64,000 nt of DNA, taken from NCBI RefSeq assembly GCF_041146795.1, contig NC_135180.1, positions 39,988,794 through 40,052,793 of the forward strand, read 5' to 3'. Each line of letters starts with the position of its first letter. Positions within the stretch are counted from its first letter, which is position 1. The stretch comes from Maylandia zebra. Taxonomy: Eukaryota > Chordata > Actinopteri > Cichliformes > Cichlidae. The notes under the pieces are model-generated. The model saw only the letters and a list, made by a program, of their open reading frames with translations. It made no database searches and was not told where the DNA came from. Shown in pieces: positions 38,943 through 50,085 of this stretch. A program made the translations under genes and the position numbers.

Positions 38943-41262
38943 GAATCAGAGAATCAGATCAGAATCAGAAAGGGTTTATTGCCAAATGTTGAGCAGGTTT
39001 ACAACATTAGGAAATTGCTGCGGTGCTTCAGTGCAAACATAGTGTCATAAATAGCACTTAAATAGACATGAAAAAATAAAAGTAGGGATAAGAATTAAAA
39101 GTGCTACGTAGAAAGATATGTGCATGAGCTATACATGAGATATATACATGAGAATAAGAATTATGAGTGCTACGTTGAAAGATATATACATGAGTGCAGG
39201 TGGTGATCAGTGCCAGACATGAAATGATGCAGTGACACAGCGTAGGGTCATGTGTTAGTGGTGGGAACAGTCATACGGTTATTGTTCATGTGTTCAACAG
39301 CAGAGGGGAAGAAACTGTTCTTATGGCGAGAGGTTCTGGTGCGAATGGACCGGAGCCTCCTGCCTGAGGGGAGCAGGTCAAACAGACTGTGTCCAGGGTG
39401 AAAAGGGTCAGCTCTGATCCGAGCTGCACGCCGCAATGTCCTGGAGGTGTACAGGTCCTGCAGAGATGGGAGTCTGCAGCCAATCACCTTCTCAGCAGAG
39501 CGCACAACACGCTGCAGTCTCTGTTTGTCCCTGATAGTGGCTCCAGCGTACCACACGGTGATGGAGGAGGTGAGGATGGACTCGATGATTACAGTGTAGA
39601 ACTGCATCATCGTCCGTGTTGGCAGGTTGAATTTCTTCAGCTGCCTCAGGAAGTACATCCTCTGCTGGGCTTTCTTGATGACGGAGGTGATGGTGGGCTC
39701 CCACTTCAGGTCCTGGGTGATGGTGGTACCCAGGAAGCGGAATGAGTCCACAGAGGTGATGGGGGTGTCAGTCAGGATGATGGGGGGGAGTGGGGCTGTG
39801 TGCTTCCTGAAGTCCACAATAATCTCCACTGTCTTCTGGGCATTCAGCACCAGGTTGTTGTGGCTGCACCAGGACACCAGACGTTCAACCTCCCTCCTGT
39901 AGGCAGACTCATCCCCGTCAGAGATGAGCCCAATAACGGTGGTGTCATCTGCAAACTTGATTAGCTTGACAGACTGGTGGGTGGAGGTGCAGCAGTTGGT
40001 GTACAGGGAGAAGAGCAGAGGAGAAAGAACACAGCCCTGAGGGGAGCTGATGGTCCGGGAGTCCGAGACATTCTTTCCCAGCCTCACATGCTGCTTCCTG
40101 TCCGTCAGGAAGTCAGTGATCCACCGGCAGATGGGATCAGGCACATTCATCTGGGAAAGCTTGTCTCGGAGATGGTCTGGAAGGATGGTGTTGAAGGCAG
40201 AGCTGAAGTCCACAAACAGGATCCTGGCGTAGGTTCCTGGGGAGTCCAGATGCTGCAGGATGAAGTGTAGGGCCATGTTGATGGCGTCGTCTGCAGACCT
40301 GTTGGCTCTATATGCAAACTGCAGGGGGTCCAGGAGGGGGGCCGTGAGGGTCCTGAGATGGGAGAGAACTAGGCGCTCAAAAGACTTCATGACCACAGAT
40401 GTCAGAGCCACGGGTCTGTAGTCATTTAGTCCAGTGATCCTAGGTTTCTTGGGGACAGGGATTATGGTGGAGGACTTGAAGCAGGCAGGCACATGACATG
40501 CTTGCAGTGAGGAGTTGAAAATGCCAGAAAACACTGGGGCCAGCTCGTTTGCACAGTGTCTGAGGGTGGCAGGAGACACACCGTCTGGGCCGGGAGCTTT
40601 CCGAGCATTCAGGTTCTTAAACTGCTTCCTCACACCTGCTTCATGAATATGAAGAGTTGTGGTGGGAGGAGGTGGTGTGAAATCCTCTTTTGTGTGGGGT
40701 GAGGGGGCGGGTGTTGCAGGTGAACAGTTTGAAGGTGGTGATGGCTCTATGGAGGGGGGAGAGGTGGGGGAATGAGTGTCCAAAGTGTCTCTATTGTTGG
40801 GGCCGTTGGAGGTGTGAAGGCTGCCTGATGGCTCGTCAAAACGGCAGTAGAAGTCGTTGAGGGTGTTGGCTAAGAGCAAGTCATCAGTGGAGTGGGGGGT
40901 TTTAGGCTTGTAGTTTGTAATATTCCTAAAACCTTTCCACACAGAGGCCGAGTCATTCTCTGAGATCTGCTGCTGCATCTTCTCAGAGTGCTGATGTTTA
41001 GCAATGTCCACTTCTTTAGTGAACCTGTACTTGGCCTCTCTGTAGAAGTCCCTGTCTCCGCTTCTGAACGCCTTTCTCTTTTCCAGCCACAGCTTTTTGA
41101 GTTTAGGAGTAAACCAGGGTTTGTCATTGTTATAACTCACCCTGGTGCGTGATGGCACAATGCTGTCCTCACAGAAGTGGATATAGGAGGTGACAGTGTC
41201 CGTAAACTCGTCCAAGCTGTTAGAAGCAGCCTTCAATGTGTCCCAGTCTGTGGTCTCCAAAC
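38943..41262 (-). mobile_element. CR1/Rex1-like LINE (A), 5'-truncated, inserted in the gypsy fossil
   Basis: A long open - strand frame (41260-39248, 670 codons) covers the end of the linker, the full reverse transcriptase and the C-terminus. Motifs are RPVALTSVVMKSFERLV, QFAYRANRSADDAI, LFVDFSSAFNTI, SSPQGCVLSPLL and the catalytic FADDTTVIGL, then HPGHSLFDLLPSGRRLRSIR. The 5' half with the endonuclease is missing, as after incomplete reverse transcription. The 3' end has an AGAATCAG-rich tail (38943-38980). The frame has no stop, so the insertion is young. Assignment within the CR1/L2/Rex1 group is by motif memory. Confidence 0.88.
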
Positions 41263-42018
41263 ACGTGCGAAGTAGGGGCCCTCATAGGAAGGCAGACACT
41301 TGCGAACCTTGTGCCGCACTCTCTTGGTCCCTTTGATCAGATGCCACACTGCAGCGCCGACTGGATACTGAACTTGGCAGATATTCTTATCGTACTGTTT
41401 CTTAGTGCGCTCAACAGATTTCCCGAGAGCCTCCCGTGCCAGTTGGTGGGAAAGCTCCAGCCTTTCCCTGAGTTGCACCACATACTGTGGTACAGTGCAG
41501 TTGGGGGTGTCGTCGGCCGGCAGACCCGCGACCAGGTCAATAGGCTCGGTTATCTCTCGGCCCAGAAGCATCATGTTTGGGGTCAATCCTGTGGAACTGT
41601 GCTTAGTTGCCCGATAAGCCATGACAGCATAGAGGATCATTATATCCCAATCCCAGTGGCAGCGCTCCGCGGTGGTGGCTAAGGCCTTCTGCAGGGTAGC
41701 ATTAAAACGCTCTACCTGGCCATCGGAATGTGGATGAAAGGGCGTGGTGCGTGTCTTTTTGATTCCGAACAGTTCACACATCCCCTGGAACACATCTGAC
41801 TCAAAGTTGGTGCCCTGGTCGCTATGCAGAGACTGTGGGGCTCCATATCTACATACCCACTCCGCAACAACCTTTGATGCCACTGTGGGTGCTTGTCCAT
41901 CGGGGACTGGATAAGCCTCCACCCACTTGCTGAAGTAGTCTTGTACCACCAATATGAACCGCTTATGCCTTTCTGTTTCGTTCAACGGTCCCATCAGATC
42001 GACTGCAATCCTCTCCAT
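41233..42018 (-). mobile_element. Integrase part of the gypsy fossil
   Basis: The - strand frame shows the integrase core: VDLMGPLNETERHKRFILVV, the aspartate block SLHSDQGTNFES and the HPHSDGQVERFN block typical of gypsy integrases. It is bordered by LINE A on one side and LINE B on the other. Confidence 0.9.
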
Positions 42019-42024
42019 GGGGGC

Positions 42025-44988
42025 GCCAACACGTACCTGATGCTATTCCGATGCTTCAGGAGTGTTTCCACTGCACAGACTGGGATGTATTCAAGGTGCA
42101 GGACACTGACAATCGTGTCGCATTGGACAGTTACACCTCCACTGTCTTGGACTACATCTGTTTCTGTGTGGACAATGTAACAACTTGGAAACGATTCCGT
42201 GTGTTCCCTAATAATCCACCCTGGATGACACACGGAGTTCAACAACTTATTCGAACAAGGAACAACGCTTTCAAATCCGGGGACCAGGAGGCATACAGTG
42301 CTGCCAGGGCCAACCTGAGAAGAGGCATCAAGACTGCCAAGCAGCAGCACAGGAGGCGTATCGAGGCCAGGTTTGAGAACAACACAAACCCAAGGCAGGT
42401 CTGGGAGGGCATCAGGGCTATCACGGACTACAAAAGAAGAACACCATCACCCTCAGCTGACAGTTCTACTCTGGCTGAGGATCTAAATCTCTTTTATGCC
42501 CGTTTTGATAGGGAGAACACCGACCCTGTCCTGTCCCCTCTCCCCTCAACCGATCCTGCTCCAGTCCTGAGCACTCATGAGCTGAGGCGTGTGTTCCGGA
42601 GCATTAACACCAGGAAGGCGGCCGAGCCAGATGGAGTGCTGGGCCGGGTGCTAAAAGACTGTGCTGTGGACCTGGCGGACGTCTTCACCTCTATATATAA
42701 CACCTCGTTGTCCTGTTCACTGGTACCATCCTGTTTCAAAGTAGCAACCATCGTTCCCATCCCAAAACAGTCAAATGTCACATGTCTGAACGATTTCAGA
42801 CCTGTGGCACTCACCCCCATTCCCGCCAAATGCCTGGAGAGACTGGTCATTAAACACATCAGAGCTGCTTTTCCACCATCCCTGGACTCGCACCAGTTTG
42901 CATACAGGGAGAACCGGTCAACCGAGGATGCGATCGCCACAGTGCTGCACACATTACTGAAGCACTTGGAACACAGGAACACCTATGCACGGCTCCTCTT
43001 TGTAGACTACAGCTCGGCTTTTAATACCATCCGGCCATACAAACTCCGTCCCAAACTCCACCAACTGGGACTTAACTCCTCTCTGTGCAACTGGATTGTG
43101 GACTTCCTCACTAACCGTAGACAGAGTGTCAGAGTGGGTAAGAACACCTCTTCCACCCTTGTGGTCAACACCGGTGCCCCTCAGGGGTGTGTTCTGAGCC
43201 CTCTGCTATACACTCTCTTCACCCATGACTGTATTTCCTCCTGCGCGTCCAATCTCATTGTTAAGTTTGCAGATGACACTACAGTGCTCGGACTTATATC
43301 CAACAATGATGAGACAAACTATAGGACAGAGGTGCAACAACTAGAGTCATGGTGCCACGACAATAACTTGGTCTTAAACACCAAAAAGACCAAGGAGATC
43401 AGAATCAGAATCAGAATACTTTATTCATCCCGAGGGAAATTAGGGGTTACAGCAGGCAGCACGCTAATGGCGCATGCGCACTCACAAAGGAACCTTCTGA
43501 CCAACTTTACACAAACATCACATTGGGGAGACATGTCAGAAAGGTAGGCTGATAGGAAAAACAACGAAAATACACTACATGAGGTAAGAGGAGGAGAAAA
43601 AAAACTCCACTCAGACTGAGCTCCTGGTGGGAGAACAGTTTGATAACAGAAAAAACACCTCAGCACAAAAGCACATGACTATCAACACACCATAGAAACA
43701 CGAGACAAGCAACAGGGGCGGGTAAAGGGTAAGAGAGAGCCGGCGTAGACAGCGCATCCGGTCCTGCAGCATCTGCGCTGGTCCAGTTGACTGCTATCAT
43801 CCCCGGTAGGGCACAAGCATCGAAGGCGTTGGAAAGGGAGGGGGATGAGTGAGTGCTTGTCAGTGTAAGTGTGTGTGTGTGTGTGTCCAGAGTTCAGCGG
43901 AGACAGTGTCCTTCGCACTATCAGGCTAAGTAAACAGTCTGCCAGCCAACCCAGGTGGCCTTCATGGGACGGGAAGAATAGTCATCACACAGTCGTTATC
44001 AGGGAGTTGGGAGTTGTTTTGGTGGGCTCCAGATCATTGTAGATTTCCGGAAGAGGGGTCATAACAACCATCTGCCTCTCTTCATTGGCAGTGAGGCGGT
44101 GGAGAGGGTGAGCAGTTTTAAATTCTTGGGGGTAACTGTGACCGAGGACCTGTCCTGGGGCAACCATATCACCTCAGTTGCACGGAAGGCCCAACAGCGC
44201 CTCTACTACCTGAGGAGACTGCGGAGCGCACACATTCCCAGATCTCTGATGTTGAACTTCTACAACTGTGCCATCAGCAGCGTTCTGACGTATGGATTTC
44301 TAGTGTGGTTCCCCAGCTGCACCAAGGCCGATCAGCAAGCACTCCAGCGGGTGGTGAAAGAAGCTGGCAGAATTATTGGAACAAGTCTGCCAGAGATCAG
44401 TAATATCTTCCCCACTCGCTGTCTGAGGAGGGTGCACAGTATCCTGCGGGACCAACATCACCCTGCGCGCCACCTTTTCCATCTGCTGCCCTCAGGGAGA
44501 AGGTACAGGTCTATACAGGCCAGAACATCCAGACTGGCCAACAGCCTGTATCCACAGGCTGTGAGGCTCCTGAACTCTCTGCCCCCCTCTCACGGACAAT
44601 AACCATATCCAACTTCTTAATAGCAATGAACTGGTCTGCATTGGTGCATCATATCTTTATTCTCTTCCCCCTCCTGCCCCCCCCCCCCCCCCTCATTCTT
44701 AAATAGATAACTATCATATCTGATATCATATCTCACAGTACAATAATATTGAATGGGTTGCATTGTTGTATTTTGTCATGTTTCTCAGGTCTTTGTCTGA
44801 ATTTCTACGAACATTATTGCTAAGGATTGTCTTATTGCATTGGAGTCACACTGGGTTAAATATGTACACTTGGGTTTTAAGGGGTATTTATTATTTTCTT
44901 CTTTTTTTGGGTTGTATGGAAGCCCCAAACGCAATTTCATTGTTCTTGACAATGACAATAAATAAATACTAAATACTAAATACCGTGC
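42025..44988 (+). mobile_element. CR1/Rex1-like LINE (B) inserted in the gypsy integrase region
   Basis: The + strand frame (42051-43399) reads linker and reverse transcriptase: DFRPVALTPIPAKCLERLV, QFAYRENRSTEDAI, LFVDYSSAFNTIRP, GAPQGCVLSPLLYTLF and FADDTTVLGL. It continues after a nested insertion at about 44034 with IVDFRKRGHNN, FKFLGVTVTEDLSW and HLLPSGRRYRSIQARTSRL to a stop at 44602. A 3' UTR follows, ending in AATAAATAAATACTAAATACT. It is 5'-truncated. It is related to LINEs A and C but clearly a different subfamily. Confidence 0.88.
43400..44033 (-). mobile_element. LINE 3' fragment nested in LINE B
   Basis: Starts on the + strand with AGAATCAGAATCAGAATAC and TTTATTCATCCCGAGGGAAA, the reverse complement of a non-LTR 3' end. 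AGATC occurs at both borders (43395-43399 and 44029-44033), a likely target duplication. It also contains a short (GT)n run near 43869-43886. Confidence 0.8.
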
Positions 44989-47737
44989 CCATCGCTGCCT
45001 GGGGGGTTTTTAGGGGCCGCGCCCTTTCAGCACAACTGGTGCAAGTGCGGCACCACAGGGTCACATCATCTTTCATGTTGTACCAGTAGTACCTATTCTT
45101 CAAGCGTGCCAGGGTCCTTTCTGCCCCAAAGTGGCCGCCCACTGGGCCATCGTGCATCTGCTGCATTACGGAGTAACGATAGGCGTGAAGCAGAAGGATT
45201 TGGGGGAAAAACACATTACTTTCTGTACAGTGGAATTTCCTCACCAGCACTCCATCTTTTAGGTACAGTCTTTTCCACTGCGCCCAGTAGGCTTTGGTTG
45301 CGGGGCTGCATGCCGCTACATCGGCCCAGACGGGCCGACCTCCCCCTTTTTCCTTCCATTCCCAAACTGGGCCTATATCCACATCGTTCTTCTGGCTAGC
45401 CAAGAGCTGTTCTGGGGTCCAGCCACTGAACAAGCTAGTGTGATGGGACTCATCCACCCGGTGGATATTTGGGCGGGTGTCGTGGCTACTACCGGAACAA
45501 CAGTCCACTGCTGCTACGGGTGCACACTCTGGTTCTGCTACCCGGCTTTTCCCATCGGTACCATCAGGCCCCACTACCCCCACTGGGGGCTGCCCTGGGG
45601 GGGTTATGCTGGTACAACAGTCCTCTAAGTTACACTGCACACCTTTATGCTCGAACCGGCCGCTGTTGATGGTGGGCTCTGGGAGTGTGCACGGGCATGA
45701 AGCGCGGCAGGGTCTCCTGGAAAGTGCATCCGCATTCTGGTGGTTTTTCCCAGGTCGGTGCAGCACCTGGAAGTTATACTCTGCCAGCTTCTCCAACCAG
45801 CGGGCCAGCTGGCCCTCGGGCTCCCTCAGCCTGGTCAGCCAGCGGAGGCTGCTATGGTCAGTCCGGACAGTGAACGGCCTACCCAGCAGGTACTGTCTGA
45901 AGTGGGAAGTGAACGCCACAACCGCCAGAAGCTCTCGCCTGGTCGTACAATAGTTTTGTTCGGTAGCTGACAGCCACCTGCTCCCATAGGCCAAGACCCG
46001 CTCTTCGCCCCCTTGCACTTGGGAGAGAATCGCTCCGATCCCACAATTGCTGGCATCAGTGTCGAGGAAGAAGTCACCCTGGTCCAGTGGGTAACCCAGG
46101 ACAGGGGCTGCTGTAAGCCGTCTTTTTAATTCCTGGAATGCTCCCTGGCACTCAGCAGTCCAGTTAAAACGGGCATACTTAGTGAGTTCGTGGAGGGGTT
46201 TGGCTACTGTGGCAAAGTCCTCCACGAACCGGCGGTAGTATGAGGCTAAGCCAACAAACTGACGCACTTCTGTGACGGTCCGCGGTGCAGGCCAGTCCGT
46301 CACCTGCTGGACTTTCTGGGGATCTGTGGAAATACCTCCAGCAGAGATGATATGGCCCAGATAGGCCACCTGCTCCCAAAACAGGCAGCATTTAGATGGC
46401 TTCAGTTTTAGGTTGGCTCCACGCAATCTGATGAACACTTGCTCGAGCCGCTCCAGCATCTGGGTGCTATCCTGACCCAGGACAATGATGTCATCTAGGT
46501 ATACTAAGCATGTCTCCCACTGCAGCCCAGCCAGGACTCTGTCCATAAGCCTTTGGAATGTGGCCGGTGCATTGCACAGTCCAAACGGCATCACATTCCA
46601 CTCGAACAATCCCTTACGAGTACAAAATGCAGCTGCTTTTCGGGCTCTGGGGGTCATCTCTACCTGCCAGTACCCTGAAGTCAGGTCTAGTGTACTGAAG
46701 TACTTGGCAGTAGAAAGCGTGTCAAGGGTGTCCTGGATGCGTGGCAGGGGATAAGCGTCTTTAAGGGTTCGCTCATTTAGTGGTCTATAGTCCACGCATA
46801 GTCTGGGACTCTGGTCTTTCTTCTTCACCATCACAATTGGAGCAGCCCAGCCGCTATTGCTAGGTTGAGCTAGCCCAGCCTCCAGGCTCTGCTGTACTTG
46901 CTGGTCGGCCGCTATTTGTTTGTCCCCTGCCATCCTGCACGGCAGGTGCTTAACTGGTGGCCCTGGCGTGGTCAGGATGTCATGCTGGACAACACCAGTG
47001 CGACCAAGGTCATTTGGGCCAGTGGAGAAGACATCACCGTAGGACCTCAGCAGGCCTGCCAGATCGTAGCGGGCAACGTGAGTCAAACCGGGGCTGCTCT
47101 CGGCGTAAAGGGCCTGCAAATGGCTTGGTACAGAAGCAGGGGGAGTACCATTAAGCTCGAGGGCAGCCAAGACCCTTGGTGGGTGACCCCCCGACCCCTC
47201 CAGGACCTGCACGGGCTGAAGAACCCCTGCCACGGCACCCCGCTTTAAGGTGACAGCTGCGGCCCCAGGGTTAAAGACTCTGATTGGGATGCTAGAGGGT
47301 TTACTAGGTTGCACAACTGCGTGAGCTACCAGTACTTGGTGCTTCTCCACAAAGCCCTTTGTGGGGCTTAGCATCATGTCTCTATGAGCGGCACAGTGGG
47401 AGCTGGAAAACCCGGGGACCACATACTCGCAGCCTGGTTCCAAAACCGTAGTGCGTGCCACCCTAACAACAAGCACCTGAGGTTGAGGGCCCACACCAAA
47501 ACATGGTATCTTTTCATTAAACAGGGTTATCTCTTGGCGGCCGTAGTCTAAGCAAGCGCACGATTGTTGCAGGAAAGGGTGCTCCAGGATAACTTCAGTG
47601 CCTTCAGCCATGTCGGCCAAAAGAAAGTCTACATTTTTAACACCGCTCCCCACATGTACAGGCAGGATGACCTCGCCCAGAATGGCCAATCCCTCTGGAC
47701 CAATGCCTTGTAGAGTCTGAGCAATGGATGCCTGCAC
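44969..47737 (-). mobile_element. Polymerase part of the gypsy fossil
   Basis: A long - strand frame with the reverse transcriptase (LCVDYRPLNERTLKDAYPLP, YFSTLDLTSGYWQ, catalytic YLDDIIV), RNase H (FFLDTDASNCGIGAI) and the zinc-binding start of integrase (GGHFGAERTLARLKNRYYWY, CRTCTSCAERARP). Order and motifs are those of Ty3/gypsy elements. Confidence 0.93.
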
Positions 47738-47756
47738 CTGGGGTCTTGACTCTGCG

Positions 47757-47932
47757 GGGACAAAGCGTTATAAAAATGTTTTTGATTCGAAATATTAAAG
47801 TATGTGTCACAGTGAGTTTTATATATTTACTAGGTATGTGTTTTTAAAGGGATGTCAAATGCTGTCATTTTTCTGTAAAGCAAATTTACCTTGCCTTTAG
47901 GTATAAATAAAGTTACCTTACCTTACCTTACC
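47757..47932 (+). mobile_element. Short LINE/SINE 3' tail inserted in the gypsy fossil
   Basis: AT-rich stretch ending GGTATAAATAAAGTTACCTT followed by repeated ACCTT units, a retroposon tail unlike the surrounding gypsy sequence. Confidence 0.65.
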
Positions 47933-49602
47933 TATGGTGTTAAAATAGTGGAGGGGCAGCACATTCCGCCGTGCACCAGAATCCAGCAAGGCCCGTATTT
48001 CCCGTCCCTGTATTACTATCTGGACACACATCACATCTTGGCCTCCGTTGTGGAACACTGTGCCTGGGTCAGGGGCTGGGCCTCTAGCAGCTTTTACAGG
48101 CTTTTGGGCAGGTGAGCGAGGAGAGGGGCAGTTCCTCTGTAGATGTCCTATGCCGGAGCAGTTATGGCAAACAGCCTCCTTCCTGCTTGACTTGTTGGAT
48201 GTGCTCCAGCTTTGGCGCCCACGCTGGATAGGTCTTTGAGCCCTCTCCGGTGGTTCATAACTTAGCATATGAACATTCTCCCGTAATGCAGCTGTTCGGT
48301 CCCCTGTGCTGTAGAGACTCGTGGCCCTGGCTGCATAAGCTGTGTGACTGCCCTGGCGGCCCTTTTCGTTGTCTCGAACCTGTGGGCGATTTCATAGGCT
48401 CTTGCCAGGGTGCGTGGTTGTTCTTCCAACAATTTCTGGACCATTTCAGCATCTGCCAAAGCATTAGTGAAGATCTCTACAGCAATACAGTCCTGCTCCA
48501 GCTCGGAGCGGTTGGCATACACAATGGAAACCTTCTCATAAAGATCATCTCTGAGGGTGTGCAGGGCCTCACCTGGTTTCCTGATTCTCTGCCGTAGCTC
48601 AATGCCAATGGCTGCTGCATGCTCTGAACACGGCCCATAGGCAGCCTCCACCTCCTCCACAATCCTCTGGTAACTCCAGCGAGCAGATTTGGGGTTTTTG
48701 TGGATTATGGCTCCAGCTGCGCCCCTCAGGCTGAATCTCAGTTGGACAGCCATGGTGTTCTCCGTCCAGCAGTTGGCCTTTGCACAGGTCTCGAACTGAT
48801 AGAGAAAGTCTTTCCATGACCCTGACCCATCGAAATGGTCTGGTTGTAATGTGGGAATTTTCTCCTTGCCCCTTGTCTGTCCATCAGCACTACAATCTGC
48901 AAAACCACCGTCTTGCACTACACCAGGAAAACAGCCGCGTGGCCCTGGCATGGCTTGTTTTGAACTGTGACCCTGGTCATGCTTACAAAGCCCACACCCC
49001 CCATCTGGTGCTGGTATTACCATGCGAGGTGTTGGGGAAAAATAGCCCTGAGCTGGCATTTCATAGCTGTATTGCGCAGGTTGGGGTATACCCGGCATAA
49101 TGTGTAGCTTCGCTGGCTCAGTAAACCGTGTTTTTCTAGGGACACTGCAGGTACAGTTCATGGCGGTGAATGGCTGGCTGCATGGCCGAGATGTAACAAT
49201 CCGAGATGGGTGATCATGCAGGCCATGCTGTCCCACTGTGAGCGGTGTAGATGCAGTGTTACCAGGGCCTTCGCAGTCTGAGCACTGCAACTGCTTAAAC
49301 TCACTGCACACTGCATTCTGCTTCGCTATTGGTGTTAAGAAAGGGTTGGTGTGAGCTGAAGGTGGCGGGGTGAGATGCCATGCAGCCTCAAACTCTGTCG
49401 TATCGACTGCTGCTATGCTCGCCGCTGGCGTTAACTCTATGTCCGTGATGAAGGGGTTGCTGCTGTGGATTCTATTGTTTACATAAGTGGCATGGTCCAC
49501 ATTAGCTGTGCCACTCTCTGGTGTTTCTGACAAAAATGGGTTGCTGCTCTTACTGAAGTACATTACCATGCCATCCCCTTCAGCATCTCTCGGAGCCGCC
49601 AT
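47918..49602 (-). mobile_element. Gag and protease part of the gypsy fossil
   Basis: A - strand frame starting MAAPRDAEGDGMVMYFSKSS at 49602 has a capsid-like region (HFDGSGSWKDFLYQFETCAK, FSLRGAAGAII). An adjoining frame (48268-47918) has one zinc knuckle, CHNCSGIGHLQRNC, and the aspartic protease motif ALLDSGARRNVLP. Confidence 0.85.
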
Positions 49603-49693
49603 TTTCTCTGTCGTCCGAGGGAAAAGAGAGAAAAAAGTTCGCTCCCTCTCTCTCGGCGCTTTGCGGAGTTTAATCCCGGAAAAGAGCCCCCAG

Positions 49694-50085
49694 TGTTACC
49701 GCGCCAGATCCGCGGCCCCGAACCGTAGTAAGGAAACCTCTGGCAGTTACTTGAAGGTTCCGTAACTGACTCGCAGCCGGCAACAGCTTACTATACAGGT
49801 CAACTCCGCTAGCAAGAAGATCGAGGGAGGCGTAGGAAACTGCTTTACCGAACCTTTATTTCTCCTCCAAGGCACGAACACCGCGTACAGTGGGCTGAAA
49901 CAGTTTACTCACAGCGGGCATCGCCGATACAACTCTGGCTGTCGAGGGAGTTATTATATTCCTTTTATTTATTTTCTCTTCGTCTCTTCTGTAGCTAACC
50001 GTTACTCTTCCTTTTCCTTTTTTTTGCTCTACCCCCCGCACACATTTCCCATCAGGCTCATCCTTAAAGGGCCACGCCTGTAACA
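49694..50085 (-). repeat. 5' LTR of the gypsy fossil
   Basis: 392 bases, the partner of 38129-38519. The sequence just inside it begins TGGGGGCTC on the - strand, a primer-binding-site-like start. Confidence 0.95.

Larger units (their letters stand above)
38129..50085 (-). mobile_element. Ty3/gypsy-type LTR retrotransposon fossil, about 12 kb with insertions
   Basis: Two LTRs in the same orientation bound the element, with CCAG on both outer sides as a 4-base target duplication. Read on the - strand the order is 5' LTR, gag, protease, reverse transcriptase, RNase H, integrase, 3' LTR, the gypsy order; no envelope gene was seen. The LTRs differ at about three positions, so insertion was recent on an evolutionary scale. 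The copy is broken: a LINE lies in the integrase region, another LINE at the end of the integrase, and a short LINE tail lies between protease and reverse transcriptase, so about three large breaks. Outside these the frames are long. Confidence 0.93.

Noticed and set aside
40000-40270. + strand frames opposite LINE A
   Set aside because: Antisense shadows of the long reverse transcriptase frame.
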